Shown: positions 8,203 to 17,064 of the stretch, piece after piece
How positions within the stretch are numbered: the first letter of the stretch is position 1
Layout: the number at the start of each line of letters is the position of its first letter
Source of the DNA: JAJPHW01 sp963771505
GTDB lineage: Bacteria > Acidobacteriota > Terriglobia > Terriglobales > Acidobacteriaceae
Direction: 5' to 3'
NCBI GenBank assembly: GCA_963771505.1
Contig: CAVYTO010000002.1
Coordinates: 868,001 to 932,000 of the forward strand
Length of the DNA stretch: 64,000 nt
Position numbers and translations under genes: made by a program
The notes under the pieces: generated by a model
Databases searched by the model: none
Told to the model about the DNA's origin: nothing
What the model saw: the letters and a program-made list of their open reading frames with translations, nothing else

Positions 8203-9276
8203 TCAGCCTTCCGCGAGCGGAAGCATGCCGGGGATGTCCCATGTTAGGTGGAAGACGGCGCTGGTGGTTGCGAGGACGACCGAGCGGCCGGGGGCGAAGG
8301 CGAGGCCTACCAATCCTGAGCCGGCGACTTCGAGCGAAGCGTTGCCGTCCGGAGTGATTTTGACGATGCCGCGCTGTCCGGCGAATGAAGCGGCGACGTA
8401 GAGATTACCTTCGGCGTCCGCAGCCAAGCCTTGCGGGCGGCCCAGTCCTCGATAGAACGTGCTGACCTTCCCTTGCGGATCGATTTTGTAAACCGAATCG
8501 AAGCTGGATGTCGTCGGTCCGGAGACGAACAGATCGCCGTGCGGACCGATCGTCAGGTGATAGGCGGCGACACTCGGTTCAAGGGTGGCGAAGACAAATA
8601 TCTGGCGGTCAGGCGCGATCTTGAAGATTGTGCCGCTGCGGTCGCCAACGAAGAGATTGCCGGAGCGGTCGAAAGCGATGCCGGTAGCGACTCCCATGCT
8701 TTCGGCGTAAGTGGTTAGGCTACCGTTCTTGGCGACGCGGTAGACCGAACCTTCGAAGCGCGAGGAGACGTACATTTCGCCGCCGCGGTCGAAAGCGATG
8801 CCGGTGGCGTTCATCATGTCGGCAACGAAAGGTTTTACGTTGTAGTTAGTATCGATCTTGTAAACCGCGACAGGCGACTTCTGGCCGCGCGATCCGGAAA
8901 ACGTGACGTAAATGTTGCCATCTGAATCCAACGCCGGACTGGTCACGGGATGCAGATTGTCGGCAATCGGAACGGCGACATTGACCTCATGCGGATTGCT
9001 GCGGCTGCCGTTCGATGAGACCACTATCGGGCCCGAGGCGGCGGATTGCGGAACTCTCGCGACTACGAATTCGTCGGAGCTGACGACTACCGAACCCTCT
9101 ACGTCGTTGAACTCGACTCGAGGACGGCGGAAATCTTTTGGCCCGAGCGAATGGCCGGAGATGCGAACCTCGCCTCCGGGCAAAGCGGACGGAGGAGCCA
9201 CGGTATCGATGTGCGGGCCGCCGTTGGAAGAAGTCTTTTTTGAGAGCGGAGCCATAGTTTGATTACGAGTAGTCAA
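8203..9276 (-). CDS. IPT/TIG plus NHL-type beta-propeller protein
   Basis: This protein is about 350 residues long. An N-terminal IPT/TIG-like immunoglobulin fold (about 20-105: SALPGGEVRISGHSLGPKDF) is followed by six or so NHL/SMP-30-like blades with the recurring pattern TGIAFDRxGxxYVxxxxxGxxxRV. The blades suggest a ligand-binding or scaffolding propeller; the substrate is unknown. No export signal is visible, which is unusual for this architecture. The TTG at 9276 overlaps the pgpA stop as TTGA; an ATG at 9255 (MAPLSKK) is the alternative start. Neither has a clear Shine-Dalgarno. It is the last gene of the rimO-yacG-pgpA run. Confidence 0.8.
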   Translation of the reverse strand: MTTRNQTMAPLSKKTSSNGGPHIDTVAPPSALPGGEVRISGHSLGPKDFRRPRVEFNDVEGSVVVSSDEFVVARVPQSAASGPIVVSSNGSRSNPHEVNVAVPIADNLHPVTSPALDSDGNIYVTFSGSRGQKSPVAVYKIDTNYNVKPFVADMMNATGIAFDRGGEMYVSSRFEGSVYRVAKNGSLTTYAESMGVATGIAFDRSGNLFVGDRSGTIFKIAPDRQIFVFATLEPSVAAYHLTIGPHGDLFVSGPTTSSFDSVYKIDPQGKVSTFYRGLGRPQGLAADAEGNLYVAASFAGQRGIVKITPDGNASLEVAGSGLVGLAFAPGRSVVLATTSAVFHLTWDIPGMLPLAEG

Positions 9277-9767
9277 CGTGCAATGAGGCCGAAATGAAGC
9301 GCGAGCTGCATGATCGCTAACGCGTAAAGGCCAGCGCCGAGATCGTCAACCACGATTCCGGTGCCTTCCGGCAATTTTTCCAACAGCCGGATCGGCGGCG
9401 GTTTCAAGATATCGAACCCACGAAAAAGTATAAAGCCCAGCAGCAGAGATTTCCATGTAGTGGGAGCCGCAACCAGAGCGATGAGTTGCCCGGCGACTTC
9501 GTCAATCACCACATATTGCGGATCTTTAATGCCGGTAACGCGAACAATTGCGGTGGCGGCGGGAATTCCAATGGCGACAGCGATCGCGGCCAGCAGAAGA
9601 GCTGCAAGAGGTTGAGCGTGGACGGGAATCCAAAGGCTGGCAATCCACCAGAGAATGACAGTTGCAGCCGATCCCCAAGTGCCGGGACCGGGGCGCATCA
9701 ACCCGGCGCCGAAAAAAGTTGCGACGCCTGTGGCCCAGCGTGGCGCAGGCGTCGCGGGCTCGGTCAA
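9273..9767 (-). CDS. pgpA: Phosphatidylglycerophosphatase A
   Basis: This inner-membrane phosphatase converts phosphatidylglycerophosphate to phosphatidylglycerol. Family signatures are GPGTWGS near the N-terminus, DPQYVVIDEVAGQLIAL in the middle, and FILFRGFDILKPPPIR then GTGIVVDDLGAGLYA near the end. The open frame extends to an ATG at 9845, but that part would lie inside yacG and is arginine-rich and unlike the family. The TTG at 9767 overlaps the yacG stop as TTGA and gives a normal length of about 164 residues, so I chose it. Upstream yacG and downstream NHL gene are on the same strand and probably co-transcribed. Confidence 0.9.
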   Translation of the reverse strand: MTEPATPAPRWATGVATFFGAGLMRPGPGTWGSAATVILWWIASLWIPVHAQPLAALLLAAIAVAIGIPAATAIVRVTGIKDPQYVVIDEVAGQLIALVAAPTTWKSLLLGFILFRGFDILKPPPIRLLEKLPEGTGIVVDDLGAGLYALAIMQLALHFGLIAR

Positions 9768-9961
9768 AGTTCGTCGTCCGTAGTCGGCGCGTCGTCGCCG
9801 ATGTCCTGCACCGGAGAAGAAATCCGGTAAGCGCCGCTCGCCCATTTCCCAAGATCAATCAGGCGGCAGCGTTCGCTACAAAACGGAAATTCAGGGTCGC
9901 GGCTCGCCACTTCGGCCCGGCAGGTTGGACAGCGCAACGTGACTGTGCGTTTGGGAGCCAT
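9764..9961 (-). CDS. yacG: YacG-type zinc protein (DNA gyrase inhibitor family)
   Basis: This 65-residue protein has four zinc-ligand cysteines (C11, C14, C28, C32) in CPTC and FCSERCRLIDLGKWASG, the YacG hallmark. E. coli YacG binds gyrase and inhibits its activity. The C-terminal tail is acidic (DIGDDAPTTDDEL). The gene starts 4 bases after rimO ends and overlaps the likely pgpA start. Confidence 0.93.
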   Translation of the reverse strand: MAPKRTVTLRCPTCRAEVASRDPEFPFCSERCRLIDLGKWASGAYRISSPVQDIGDDAPTTDDEL

Positions 9962-9965
9962 ACAG

Positions 9966-11444
9966 TTAGATTATTCTCGCGATGAGATCGTAGTCGTGCG
10001 CTTCGGTGATCTCGGCGGAATAGAAATGCCCGACCTGCGGATTGATTCCGTCGGGTACATCATTGACGTAAACTTTGCCGTCAATTTCTGGCGCATGCAT
10101 GGGAGTGCGGGCTTCGAGCAGCAAGTCGGTTTCTTCTGACATTCCTTCAAGGACGAGGTCGACAGTTCTACCCACCAGCGCTTTTTTGTTCTTCTTGCTG
10201 ATCTTGCGCTGGATTTGCATGAGATGTTTGCGCCGCGCCTCAATTTCTCTCGCGGACAATTGTCCATCGGCTGCGAAGGCGGTTGCGCCTTCCTGATCGG
10301 AGTAGCCGAATACGCCCATCCAGTCAAATTGTGCCGCACGCACGAAGCCGCACAGTTCCTCAAATTCGCTTTCGGTTTCGCCCGGAAATCCGACAATGAA
10401 AGAAGTGCGCAGAGTGACGTCGGGAATCGTCCGCCGCATCTTTTCGACGGATTTTAAGAAGATGTCAGCGCTGCCGCCGCGCTTCATTCGCTTGAGAACT
10501 CCGGCGGAGGCGTGTTGAAGCGGCACGTCAATGTAGGAGCAAATCTTGTCGTGAGCCGCGATCGTGTCGAGCAGTTTGCCGGTGATCTTGTTGGGATAAG
10601 CATAAAGAAAACGCACCCATCGCAAGTCTTCGATGGCGGCCAGCTTTTCGAGCAGTGTCGCCAGACCGTCTTTCAAGCCGAAATCTTCGCCATAGCAGGT
10701 GGTGTCCTGCCCGATGAGCGTGATCTCCCGCACACCGGAGTGCGCGAGGCGTTCGGCTTCCGACACGACGGATTCGAATCTGCGCGACCTGAACTGTCCT
10801 CGAAGTTGCGGGATGATGCAGAAGCTGCAAGGGTGATCACAGCCTTCAGCGATCTTAATGTAGGCTGTGTGCCCGGCGGTCGCCAACACGCGCGGTGTGG
10901 CCTCGTCGTATAGATAGTTTGGCAGGTCGGCGATGGCGCCGTCCCAGGTATCGCGGGAGAAACGGCCTTGTGCAGCACGCGCATCTCCCTCGGGCCGGGA
11001 GGTCAGGATGTTGAAGGGAAAATTGGGCGGCATCGCGGGCGCGAGTCCAGCGGCGGAGAGAATCTTGCCTAATTCGCCGGTGCCAACGACTGCGTCCACT
11101 TCGGGAATGTCTTTTTGGATGTCGCCGCGGAAGCGCTCGACCAGGCATCCGGCGACGATTAATTTCGCGGCGCGGCCTTCGGTTTTGTGCCGGGCCATCT
11201 CGAGGATGGTGTCGACCGACTCCTGCTGGGCGCTGGCGATAAATGAGCAGGTGTTGACGACAATGACGTCTGCGTTTTCGACATCGCGGGTGAGATCGGC
11301 TCCGGCCTGGGCCAGCAGGCCCATCATCACCTCGCTGTCGACAAGGTTTTTCGGACAACCCAAGCTCACAAAGCCCACTTTCGTTGGCTTGACAGGCTTG
11401 GTTGGCGGTTGCACGTCCACGGATTCGGTAATCGTTTGAGACAT
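9966..11444 (-). CDS. rimO: Ribosomal protein S12 methylthiotransferase
   Basis: This 492-residue radical-SAM enzyme adds a methylthio group to the conserved aspartate of ribosomal protein S12. The N-terminal UPF0004 domain has cysteine ligands for the auxiliary cluster at C30 (SLGCPKN), C66 (NTCSF) and C100. The radical-SAM motif is EGCDHPCSFC with C202, C206 and C209. A TRAM-like domain closes the protein. An insertion of about 30 residues (around 140-175) before the radical-SAM core makes it slightly longer than E. coli RimO. It opens the operon with yacG, pgpA and the NHL protein. Its ATG lies about 100 bases from the divergently transcribed uvrC. Confidence 0.95.
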   Translation of the reverse strand: MSQTITESVDVQPPTKPVKPTKVGFVSLGCPKNLVDSEVMMGLLAQAGADLTRDVENADVIVVNTCSFIASAQQESVDTILEMARHKTEGRAAKLIVAGCLVERFRGDIQKDIPEVDAVVGTGELGKILSAAGLAPAMPPNFPFNILTSRPEGDARAAQGRFSRDTWDGAIADLPNYLYDEATPRVLATAGHTAYIKIAEGCDHPCSFCIIPQLRGQFRSRRFESVVSEAERLAHSGVREITLIGQDTTCYGEDFGLKDGLATLLEKLAAIEDLRWVRFLYAYPNKITGKLLDTIAAHDKICSYIDVPLQHASAGVLKRMKRGGSADIFLKSVEKMRRTIPDVTLRTSFIVGFPGETESEFEELCGFVRAAQFDWMGVFGYSDQEGATAFAADGQLSAREIEARRKHLMQIQRKISKKNKKALVGRTVDLVLEGMSEETDLLLEARTPMHAPEIDGKVYVNDVPDGINPQVGHFYSAEITEAHDYDLIARII

Positions 11445-11544
11445 GACGCTGTTGCAATTTTACCATCTCGACTCGCCGCAACGACGCGAACTCGGTGCCT
11501 GATTCCTGCGCGCGATTAAAGCATCTAAGCTAGTTACGCCCTCA

Positions 11545-13410
11545 ATGGATCTCGCCGCGAAAATCCGCAGCCTGCCTACCTCTGCCGGCGTGTACCTCTA
11601 CAAGAACGCGGAAGGCGAGGTGATCTATGTCGGCAAAGCCAACAGCCTTCGCAACCGGGTGAGTTCATACTTCCACGATAGCCGGGTACTTGACGCGAAA
11701 ACCGGGACGCTGGTACGCGAGGCGGTCGATGTCGATTACATAGTGGTCGCCAATACCAAGGAGGCGCTGGCGCTCGAGAACCACCTAATCAAACAAAAGA
11801 AGCCTCGATTCAACATTCTTTTGCGCGATGACAAGACTTATCCCTACGTGAAGCTAACGCTCGGCGAACGGTTCCCGCGGGTCTACGTCACACGCCGTTT
11901 GCGCAAAGACGGCAGCCAATATTACGGGCCGTTTTTTCCTGGGAATCTTGCCTACCGCATCGTGGATTTAATCCATCGAAACTTTCTGGTGCCTTCGTGC
12001 AAGGTTGACCTGACCCGGTTCCATCCGCGGCCTTGTTTGCAGTTTTACATCAGGCGATGCCTGGGGCCTTGCGTCGAAGCGCTCACAACTCTCGAGGCTT
12101 ATCACGAGGCGGTCAACGACGTGAAGATGTTTCTGGATGGCCGCCCGACTGACTTGGCGCGGTCGCTGCGCGAAAGAATGGACGGCGCGGCGCAGTCGCA
12201 AGAGTTCGAGCGGGCCGCGCGTTACCGCGATCTGATTTCGACCGTAGAGCAGTTGCAGGAAAAGCAGCGCATCGCCGCCGTCGAGGGAGACGATGCCGAC
12301 GTTTTCGGATATCACTGCGAAAACAACATGCTGGCGGTAAACCTCTTTCACGTTCGAGCAGGCAAGGTGCTGGACCGCCGCGAATTTTTCTGGGAAGATT
12401 TGCCGGAGACGATCGATTCGAAAGCCGGAGCACCGGAGCAAGAAGGTTCGGCATGCGGTTTTAACGCGGGGGAATTCTTCTCCGCGTTTCTCAAGCAGTT
12501 ATATATCGGTCAGCCATATGTTCCGCGTAATCTGTATGTTCCCACGGAATTCGAAGACCGGGAGACGCTGGAAGAATTGTTGAGCGAACAAGTGACTGGG
12601 GCGAACCCGCGCGCTGCACGTGTTCACATCACGGTTCCGCTTCGGGGCGATAAACGCTCGCTTATCGACCTTGCGGGGACGAACGCAAAACAATCCTACG
12701 ATCAACGCTTTCGCGTGATGAAGCCGAGTGCGAAGGCCATTCAAGAGTCTTTGCAAGACGCGCTTGGCCTTCCGGAGCCGCCGCAGAGAATCGAATGTTT
12801 TGACATCTCGCACATTCAAGGCGCCGAGACGGTGGCTTCGATGGTCGTGTGGGAAGACGGCAAGATGAAGAAGTCCGATTATCGCAAGTTCATTATCAAA
12901 ACCGTCGAAGGCGTGGACGACTTCGCGTCGATGCGAGAAGTGGTGAGCCGGCGGTACGGGCGCTTGCAGCAGGAAAAGAAAAAAATGCCAAGCCTCGTGT
13001 TAATTGACGGCGGGTTGGGCCAGCTGCATGCCGCCGCCGAAGCGCTGGAATCGGTCGAAGTGATCAACCAGCCGCTGGCTTCCATCGCCAAGCGCGAAGA
13101 GATTATTTATGTCTACGGGCAGGAAGCGGAGCCGGTGGTTCTCGATCATCACTCACCGGTGTTGCATCTGGTGCAATTGATTCGAGACGAAGCTCACCGT
13201 TTTGCAGTGACTTTTCATCGCAAGCGACGGCAGATGCGAGACCGATCTACAGAACTGCGCGAGATCCCCGGCGTGGGTGAGAGCACTACTCGCCGGCTGC
13301 TGCAACACTTTGGCAGCCTGCAAGCGGTGAAACAGGCTGACGCTGCGGCGCTGTCATCGGTGGTCACGCGGACGCAGGCAGAAGCAATCGAGAAGCATTT
13401 TCGCGGTTGA
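11545..13410 (+). CDS. uvrC: Excinuclease ABC subunit C
   Basis: This 621-residue nuclease makes both incisions in nucleotide excision repair. Order of domains: GIY-YIG nuclease (SAGVYLYKNAEGEVIYVGKA, about 11-30), a cysteine-containing linker (about 148-175), UVR motif (QEFERAARYRDLISTVEQLQ, about 218-240), RNase-H-like UvrC endonuclease domain (FDISHIQGAETVASMVVWEDG, about 415-435), and tandem helix-hairpin-helix (EIPGVGESTTRRLLQHFGS). All are intact. It is transcribed away from rimO. Its stop lies 2 bases from the stop of the convergent SnoaL-like gene. Confidence 0.97.
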   Translation: MDLAAKIRSLPTSAGVYLYKNAEGEVIYVGKANSLRNRVSSYFHDSRVLDAKTGTLVREAVDVDYIVVANTKEALALENHLIKQKKPRFNILLRDDKTYPYVKLTLGERFPRVYVTRRLRKDGSQYYGPFFPGNLAYRIVDLIHRNFLVPSCKVDLTRFHPRPCLQFYIRRCLGPCVEALTTLEAYHEAVNDVKMFLDGRPTDLARSLRERMDGAAQSQEFERAARYRDLISTVEQLQEKQRIAAVEGDDADVFGYHCENNMLAVNLFHVRAGKVLDRREFFWEDLPETIDSKAGAPEQEGSACGFNAGEFFSAFLKQLYIGQPYVPRNLYVPTEFEDRETLEELLSEQVTGANPRAARVHITVPLRGDKRSLIDLAGTNAKQSYDQRFRVMKPSAKAIQESLQDALGLPEPPQRIECFDISHIQGAETVASMVVWEDGKMKKSDYRKFIIKTVEGVDDFASMREVVSRRYGRLQQEKKKMPSLVLIDGGLGQLHAAAEALESVEVINQPLASIAKREEIIYVYGQEAEPVVLDHHSPVLHLVQLIRDEAHRFAVTFHRKRRQMRDRSTELREIPGVGESTTRRLLQHFGSLQAVKQADAAALSSVVTRTQAEAIEKHFRG

Positions 13411-13412
13411 TG

Positions 13413-13877
13413 CTAGGGTTTTTCCGGCGTGCTATTGCCCATGTCGAGCACGACTTTCCAACTTCCATCGGATTGCTTCTTCCAGATACTGGTGTATTTT
13501 CCGTGGGAAATTTGCGGCTTGCCGTCTTTGCCTTTGCCGCGGAACTCGTATGTGCCAAACGTGTAGCCCAGATCGCCGGAAGCGGACATGTCGGCCTTGA
13601 CCGGCGTCCAAGTCAAGCTGTTTCCCTCGTCGAGAAAGCCGAGCGTTTTACGAATGGTTTCTTTGCCTTCGAGAATGGATGCGCCATTGGGTAATTCAAC
13701 AGCGTCATCTGCGTAGTAGGAGATGTAGCCCGCTGAACCGCGTTCGGCGGTTGCCTTCATGAATTCCGTTTCCAGGGCAATGAGTTTCTTGGCGCCGCCG
13801 TTCGCGGCGGTTTGTGCGTGCAGAGCTGGAAAACACGAAACGGCAAGACAGATGAGCACGAGAAACTGCTTGTTCAT
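13413..13877 (-). CDS. Secreted SnoaL/DUF4440-like protein
   Basis: This 154-residue protein has a signal peptide (MNKQFLVLICLAVSCFPALH, cleavage near AQT). The rest is a single cystatin-like NTF2 fold: a helix, YADDAVELPNGASILEG, then strands ending in ISHGKYTSIWKKQSDGSWKVVLD. This is the pattern of DUF4440/SnoaL-like proteins, often found as periplasmic binding or enzyme domains without a defined substrate. GGAGGAT about 6 bases before the ATG supports the start. Convergent with uvrC with almost no space between them. Confidence 0.85.
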   Translation of the reverse strand: MNKQFLVLICLAVSCFPALHAQTAANGGAKKLIALETEFMKATAERGSAGYISYYADDAVELPNGASILEGKETIRKTLGFLDEGNSLTWTPVKADMSASGDLGYTFGTYEFRGKGKDGKPQISHGKYTSIWKKQSDGSWKVVLDMGNSTPEKP

Positions 13878-13917
13878 TTGATCCTCCGGTTAGTTCGGCT
13901 TTCGCGCATTGCCGACT

Positions 13918-13984
13918 GAGATCCCTTCGACTTCGCTCAGGGCAGGCCTCTCTCCGCCTGAAGAACGGCTCCGCTCGGGATGAC
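13918..13984 (+). repeat. Dispersed intergenic repeat, copy C
   Basis: GAGATCCCTTCGA is followed by CTTCGCTCAGGGCAGGC and the element ends CTCGGGATGAC. It is related to copies A and B, with divergence after the CAGGGCAGG core. It occupies most of the gap between two divergently transcribed secreted-protein genes, so it may carry or disturb their promoters. Confidence 0.75.
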
Positions 13985-14057
13985 GCCAGGTCGACACAAA
14001 CTTCACTGCCCCTTAGACGAGAGGTTCTGCGCTCGGTTACACTTACGGCCAAGAAAT

Positions 14058-15101
14058 ATGAAACCCATCTTAGTTAGCTTGATACTTCTTTCCACTCTGG
14101 GGTTTGGCCAATCTTCAGAACCGCAAACCCTGGCAACGCCGCAAGAGTCGCATCTTCACAATGTAAAACAACTCACGTTCGGCGGTCAGAATGCAGAGGC
14201 TTATTTTTCCGCCGACGGAACCAAGCTCATTTATCAAACATCTCACGGCGACGTGAAATGCGACCAGATTTTCGTGATGAACGCCGACGGTAGCGGTCAG
14301 CACATGGTTTCGACGGGCAAAGGCCGAACGACCTGCTCGTACTTCTACCCGAACGGGAAGAAGATATTGTTTTCTTCGACACATTTGGCGAACGCCGACT
14401 GTCCGCCACGCCCCGATTTTTCTAAAGGCTATGTGTGGGCGCTTTATCCGGGCTACGACATCTTTACGGCTAATCCTGACGGCTCTGGCTTGAAGCAGCT
14501 AACCAAGACGCCCGGGTACGACGCTGAAGCTACGATCTCAGCTGACGGCAAGAAAATTGTTTTCACCTCTGTCCGCAACGGAGACCTTGACATCTACTCG
14601 ATGGATGCAAATGGAAGACACATAAAACAATTAACGCATGAGCTCGGTTACGATGGCGGCCCGTTCTTTTCGCCTGACCGGAAATTCGTCGTGTATCGCG
14701 CCTACCATCCGAAATCGGAGAAAGAAATTGCCGAGTACAAAGAATTGCTTGGTCAAAACCTGATTCGCCCCTCTTCACTGGAAATCTGGATCATGAAAGC
14801 CGACGGCAGCGACAAGAAACAGATTACGAATCTTGGCGCTGCCAGCTTTGGTCCCTCATATTTTCCCACGGGCGATCGCCTCATTTTCTCTTCGAACCAG
14901 GGATCGACCGGGGGAATGGGCAACTTTGAACTGTATGCCGTTAATGTCGATGGTTCAAACCTCGAGCGCATCACCTATAGCGACGGCTTCGACGGATTTC
15001 CCATGTTCAGTCCGGATGGCCGAAAACTGGTGTGGGCATCGAATCGAAACGCCAAGGCTCCGCACGAAACGAATATTTTTATTGCAGACTGGGTTCCTTG
15101 A
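14058..15101 (+). CDS. Secreted PD40/TolB-like beta-propeller protein
   Basis: About 347 residues from the ATG at 14058, which begins a signal peptide (MKPILVSLILLSTLGFGQ). The mature part is built of WD40-like PD40 repeats with signatures such as AYFSADGTKLIYQT, TISADGKKIVFTS, FFSPDRKFVVYR, YFPTGDRLIFSS and MFSPDGRKLVWAS. The open frame extends further upstream to 13980 but that part runs through repeat copy C and lacks coding character. Proteins of this kind are TolB-like periplasmic propellers; no partner is encoded nearby. An inserted segment with a KEIAEYKELLG helix interrupts one blade. Confidence 0.85.
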   Translation: MKPILVSLILLSTLGFGQSSEPQTLATPQESHLHNVKQLTFGGQNAEAYFSADGTKLIYQTSHGDVKCDQIFVMNADGSGQHMVSTGKGRTTCSYFYPNGKKILFSSTHLANADCPPRPDFSKGYVWALYPGYDIFTANPDGSGLKQLTKTPGYDAEATISADGKKIVFTSVRNGDLDIYSMDANGRHIKQLTHELGYDGGPFFSPDRKFVVYRAYHPKSEKEIAEYKELLGQNLIRPSSLEIWIMKADGSDKKQITNLGAASFGPSYFPTGDRLIFSSNQGSTGGMGNFELYAVNVDGSNLERITYSDGFDGFPMFSPDGRKLVWASNRNAKAPHETNIFIADWVP

Positions 15102-15136
15102 GCACAGTTCCCCGCTCTGATTTGTAAGCGCAACGC

Positions 15137-15142
15137 TATAAT
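15137..15142 (+). promoter_or_regulatory. TATAAT box just upstream of the MscS gene
   Basis: A perfect -10 hexamer ends 8 bases before the ATG at 15151. Initiation 6-8 bases downstream would give an mRNA with almost no leader. No convincing -35 hexamer is visible. Confidence 0.4.
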
Positions 15143-15150
15143 CTCTTGAA

Positions 15151-16929
15151 ATGGACGGCATCAAGAGAACTGGACGATTGCTGGTCATCGCCGGAATTTC
15201 GATTCTGGTGATTGCCGCGGTCGTTGGGTCGTTTCTTACCCGCGATACGGAATCGCCGGAATCGGTGACCGCGAAGGCCGCGAAAGGACAGCCCGCACCG
15301 CTGGTTGACGAAAGCCCACTGACCACTGCCCGGGCCATGGCGACGCTGGCAATCGGACCTGACCAACAGCAGGTAGCAGAACAAATTTCCGATTCCGCCG
15401 ATAATGTGGTTGACCTGGACTTCCATGACGCATCGCGTTACGCTGCCGACCATCCTGCACAGGCAAAACCGGAAAACCGGGCACTGTACCAGCACGCCGC
15501 GGAAGCCGAAGAGCAGGTCAAGACCGATCAAGAATCCGTCGCCCGTCTAAAAAAACAACTCGCGGCGGCAGCTGTCACCCAGCAAGACGCGATCCAGGAA
15601 AAACTCGACGTCGCGCAAGCTCAGCTCGAGTTGGACCAGGATGAACTCGACGACGCAAAAGGCGACCTAATGCGGGCTGGGGCGGACCCCGGCGCGTTAA
15701 TCCAGCACCAGTTCGAACAGCATCAGGCGACAGAGCACACATCCGACAACAAAACCGCCGGAAACTCCAGTTCCACGCCGGCCATCGATTACGAGGCGAA
15801 AAGTCTGTACAGTCAGTTCTCGAACTGGCGCAAACTTCGAAACAAAGTGACAGACCTCAATCGGGCGCGCGATGAAACCGCGGAAATTGCCTCGAAATTG
15901 AGGTTCCAGCACGATGCTCTCGAAAAGGAAATTAATGCGGCAAAGGGGTCTGCCTTGAATGTGCAGACTCTGCATGTTTTGGGGGATGACAACAAGATCC
16001 TCGCGGATTACGACCAGCGCATACAAGGGTTGCATGATATCGAGAACGGCTATGGCCGCTGGATCGGTCTAGTGCAGCGGCATCAGAGGGCAATGGTCCA
16101 TTCCATGATTCAGTCGGGATTATGGATTGTCCTGATTATTCTGGTGGTCGCCCTTGTCGACCACTTTGTGCAGGAGTACCTCACCGGGCTCTCGCCGGAG
16201 CGGACTCGCCTGCACACGCTGAATGCGGTCATTCGGTTTTCCTTGCAGGCCCTTGCGGTCCTGCTGATTGCTTTTGTTGTCTTTGGCGCTCCCAAAGAGA
16301 CACCCACCGTCCTGGGTCTGGCTGGCGCTGGCCTGACCGTGGCGATGAAAGATTTTATCGTTGGATTTTTTGGTTGGTTCGTCCTGATGGGAAGAAATGG
16401 CATCCGCGTTGGAGACTGGGTGGAAATTGACGGCGTTGCGGGCCAAGTCGTAGAGATCAATCTCTTGCGGACGGTCCTGCTTGAGACTGGCAACTGGACG
16501 GACAGCGGGCACCCGACAGGCCGGAAAGTATCTTTCGTGAACAGCTACGCGATCGAGGGGCATTTCTTCAATTTCTCGACAGCGGGACAGTGGCTTTGGG
16601 ACGAGATACAGATCGTTGTACCAGCCACGCAAAATCTTTACCCGATGATCGAAGCCATCCAGAAAATGGTTAACGAAGAGACCGCGCAGAGCGCTCACGC
16701 CGCCGAGCAGGAATGGTCAAAGTCTACCAACCATTACCGGGTAAGCGCGGTTTCGGCGGCCCCGGCCGTGAATCTCCGCCCGACCGGCTCGGGTGTCGAG
16801 GTGCATGTCCGCTACATCACGAAAGCTAGCGAGCGGTATGCGACCCGCACCCATCTTTATCAGTCCCTTGTCACGCTGCTTCAAGCTGGAAGCAAGCCTG
16901 ACGCAAGCGCGCAAGCTGTTGCGAAATAA
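15151..16929 (+). CDS. Large MscS-family mechanosensitive channel with periplasmic coiled coil
   Basis: This 592-residue protein has an N-terminal membrane anchor (about 10-30) and a long charged, coiled-coil-rich periplasmic segment (about 105-300, e.g. EEQVKTDQESVARLKKQLA). Transmembrane helices follow at about 325-347 and 365-400, then the pore-lining/MscS core AGAGLTVAMKDFIVGFFGWF. The beta domain reads GIRVGDWVEIDGVAGQVVEI. Such channels release solutes on hypo-osmotic shock. The coiled-coil extension resembles the enlarged MscK/YbdG-like architectures more than plain MscS. The gene precedes a DUF481 barrel on the same strand by about 135 bases but need not share its transcript. Confidence 0.9.
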   Translation: MDGIKRTGRLLVIAGISILVIAAVVGSFLTRDTESPESVTAKAAKGQPAPLVDESPLTTARAMATLAIGPDQQQVAEQISDSADNVVDLDFHDASRYAADHPAQAKPENRALYQHAAEAEEQVKTDQESVARLKKQLAAAAVTQQDAIQEKLDVAQAQLELDQDELDDAKGDLMRAGADPGALIQHQFEQHQATEHTSDNKTAGNSSSTPAIDYEAKSLYSQFSNWRKLRNKVTDLNRARDETAEIASKLRFQHDALEKEINAAKGSALNVQTLHVLGDDNKILADYDQRIQGLHDIENGYGRWIGLVQRHQRAMVHSMIQSGLWIVLIILVVALVDHFVQEYLTGLSPERTRLHTLNAVIRFSLQALAVLLIAFVVFGAPKETPTVLGLAGAGLTVAMKDFIVGFFGWFVLMGRNGIRVGDWVEIDGVAGQVVEINLLRTVLLETGNWTDSGHPTGRKVSFVNSYAIEGHFFNFSTAGQWLWDEIQIVVPATQNLYPMIEAIQKMVNEETAQSAHAAEQEWSKSTNHYRVSAVSAAPAVNLRPTGSGVEVHVRYITKASERYATRTHLYQSLVTLLQAGSKPDASAQAVAK

Positions 16930-17064
16930 AGCCGCCTTGTAGCGTTCGCGCATTTTGGGAATCGCGTGACCGCTGCTAAACTTCTTCCTATCCAAACCAC
17001 CGAAGTTTATTGAAGCAAGGGACGCGATCAAATCCCGTCTAAATTTATTGAGGAGACTGTCTTC

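Noticed and set aside
11525..11540. GCTAGTTACG shared with 7769-7778
   Set aside because: A single shared 10-mer is expected by chance in a window this size, and the flanks differ.
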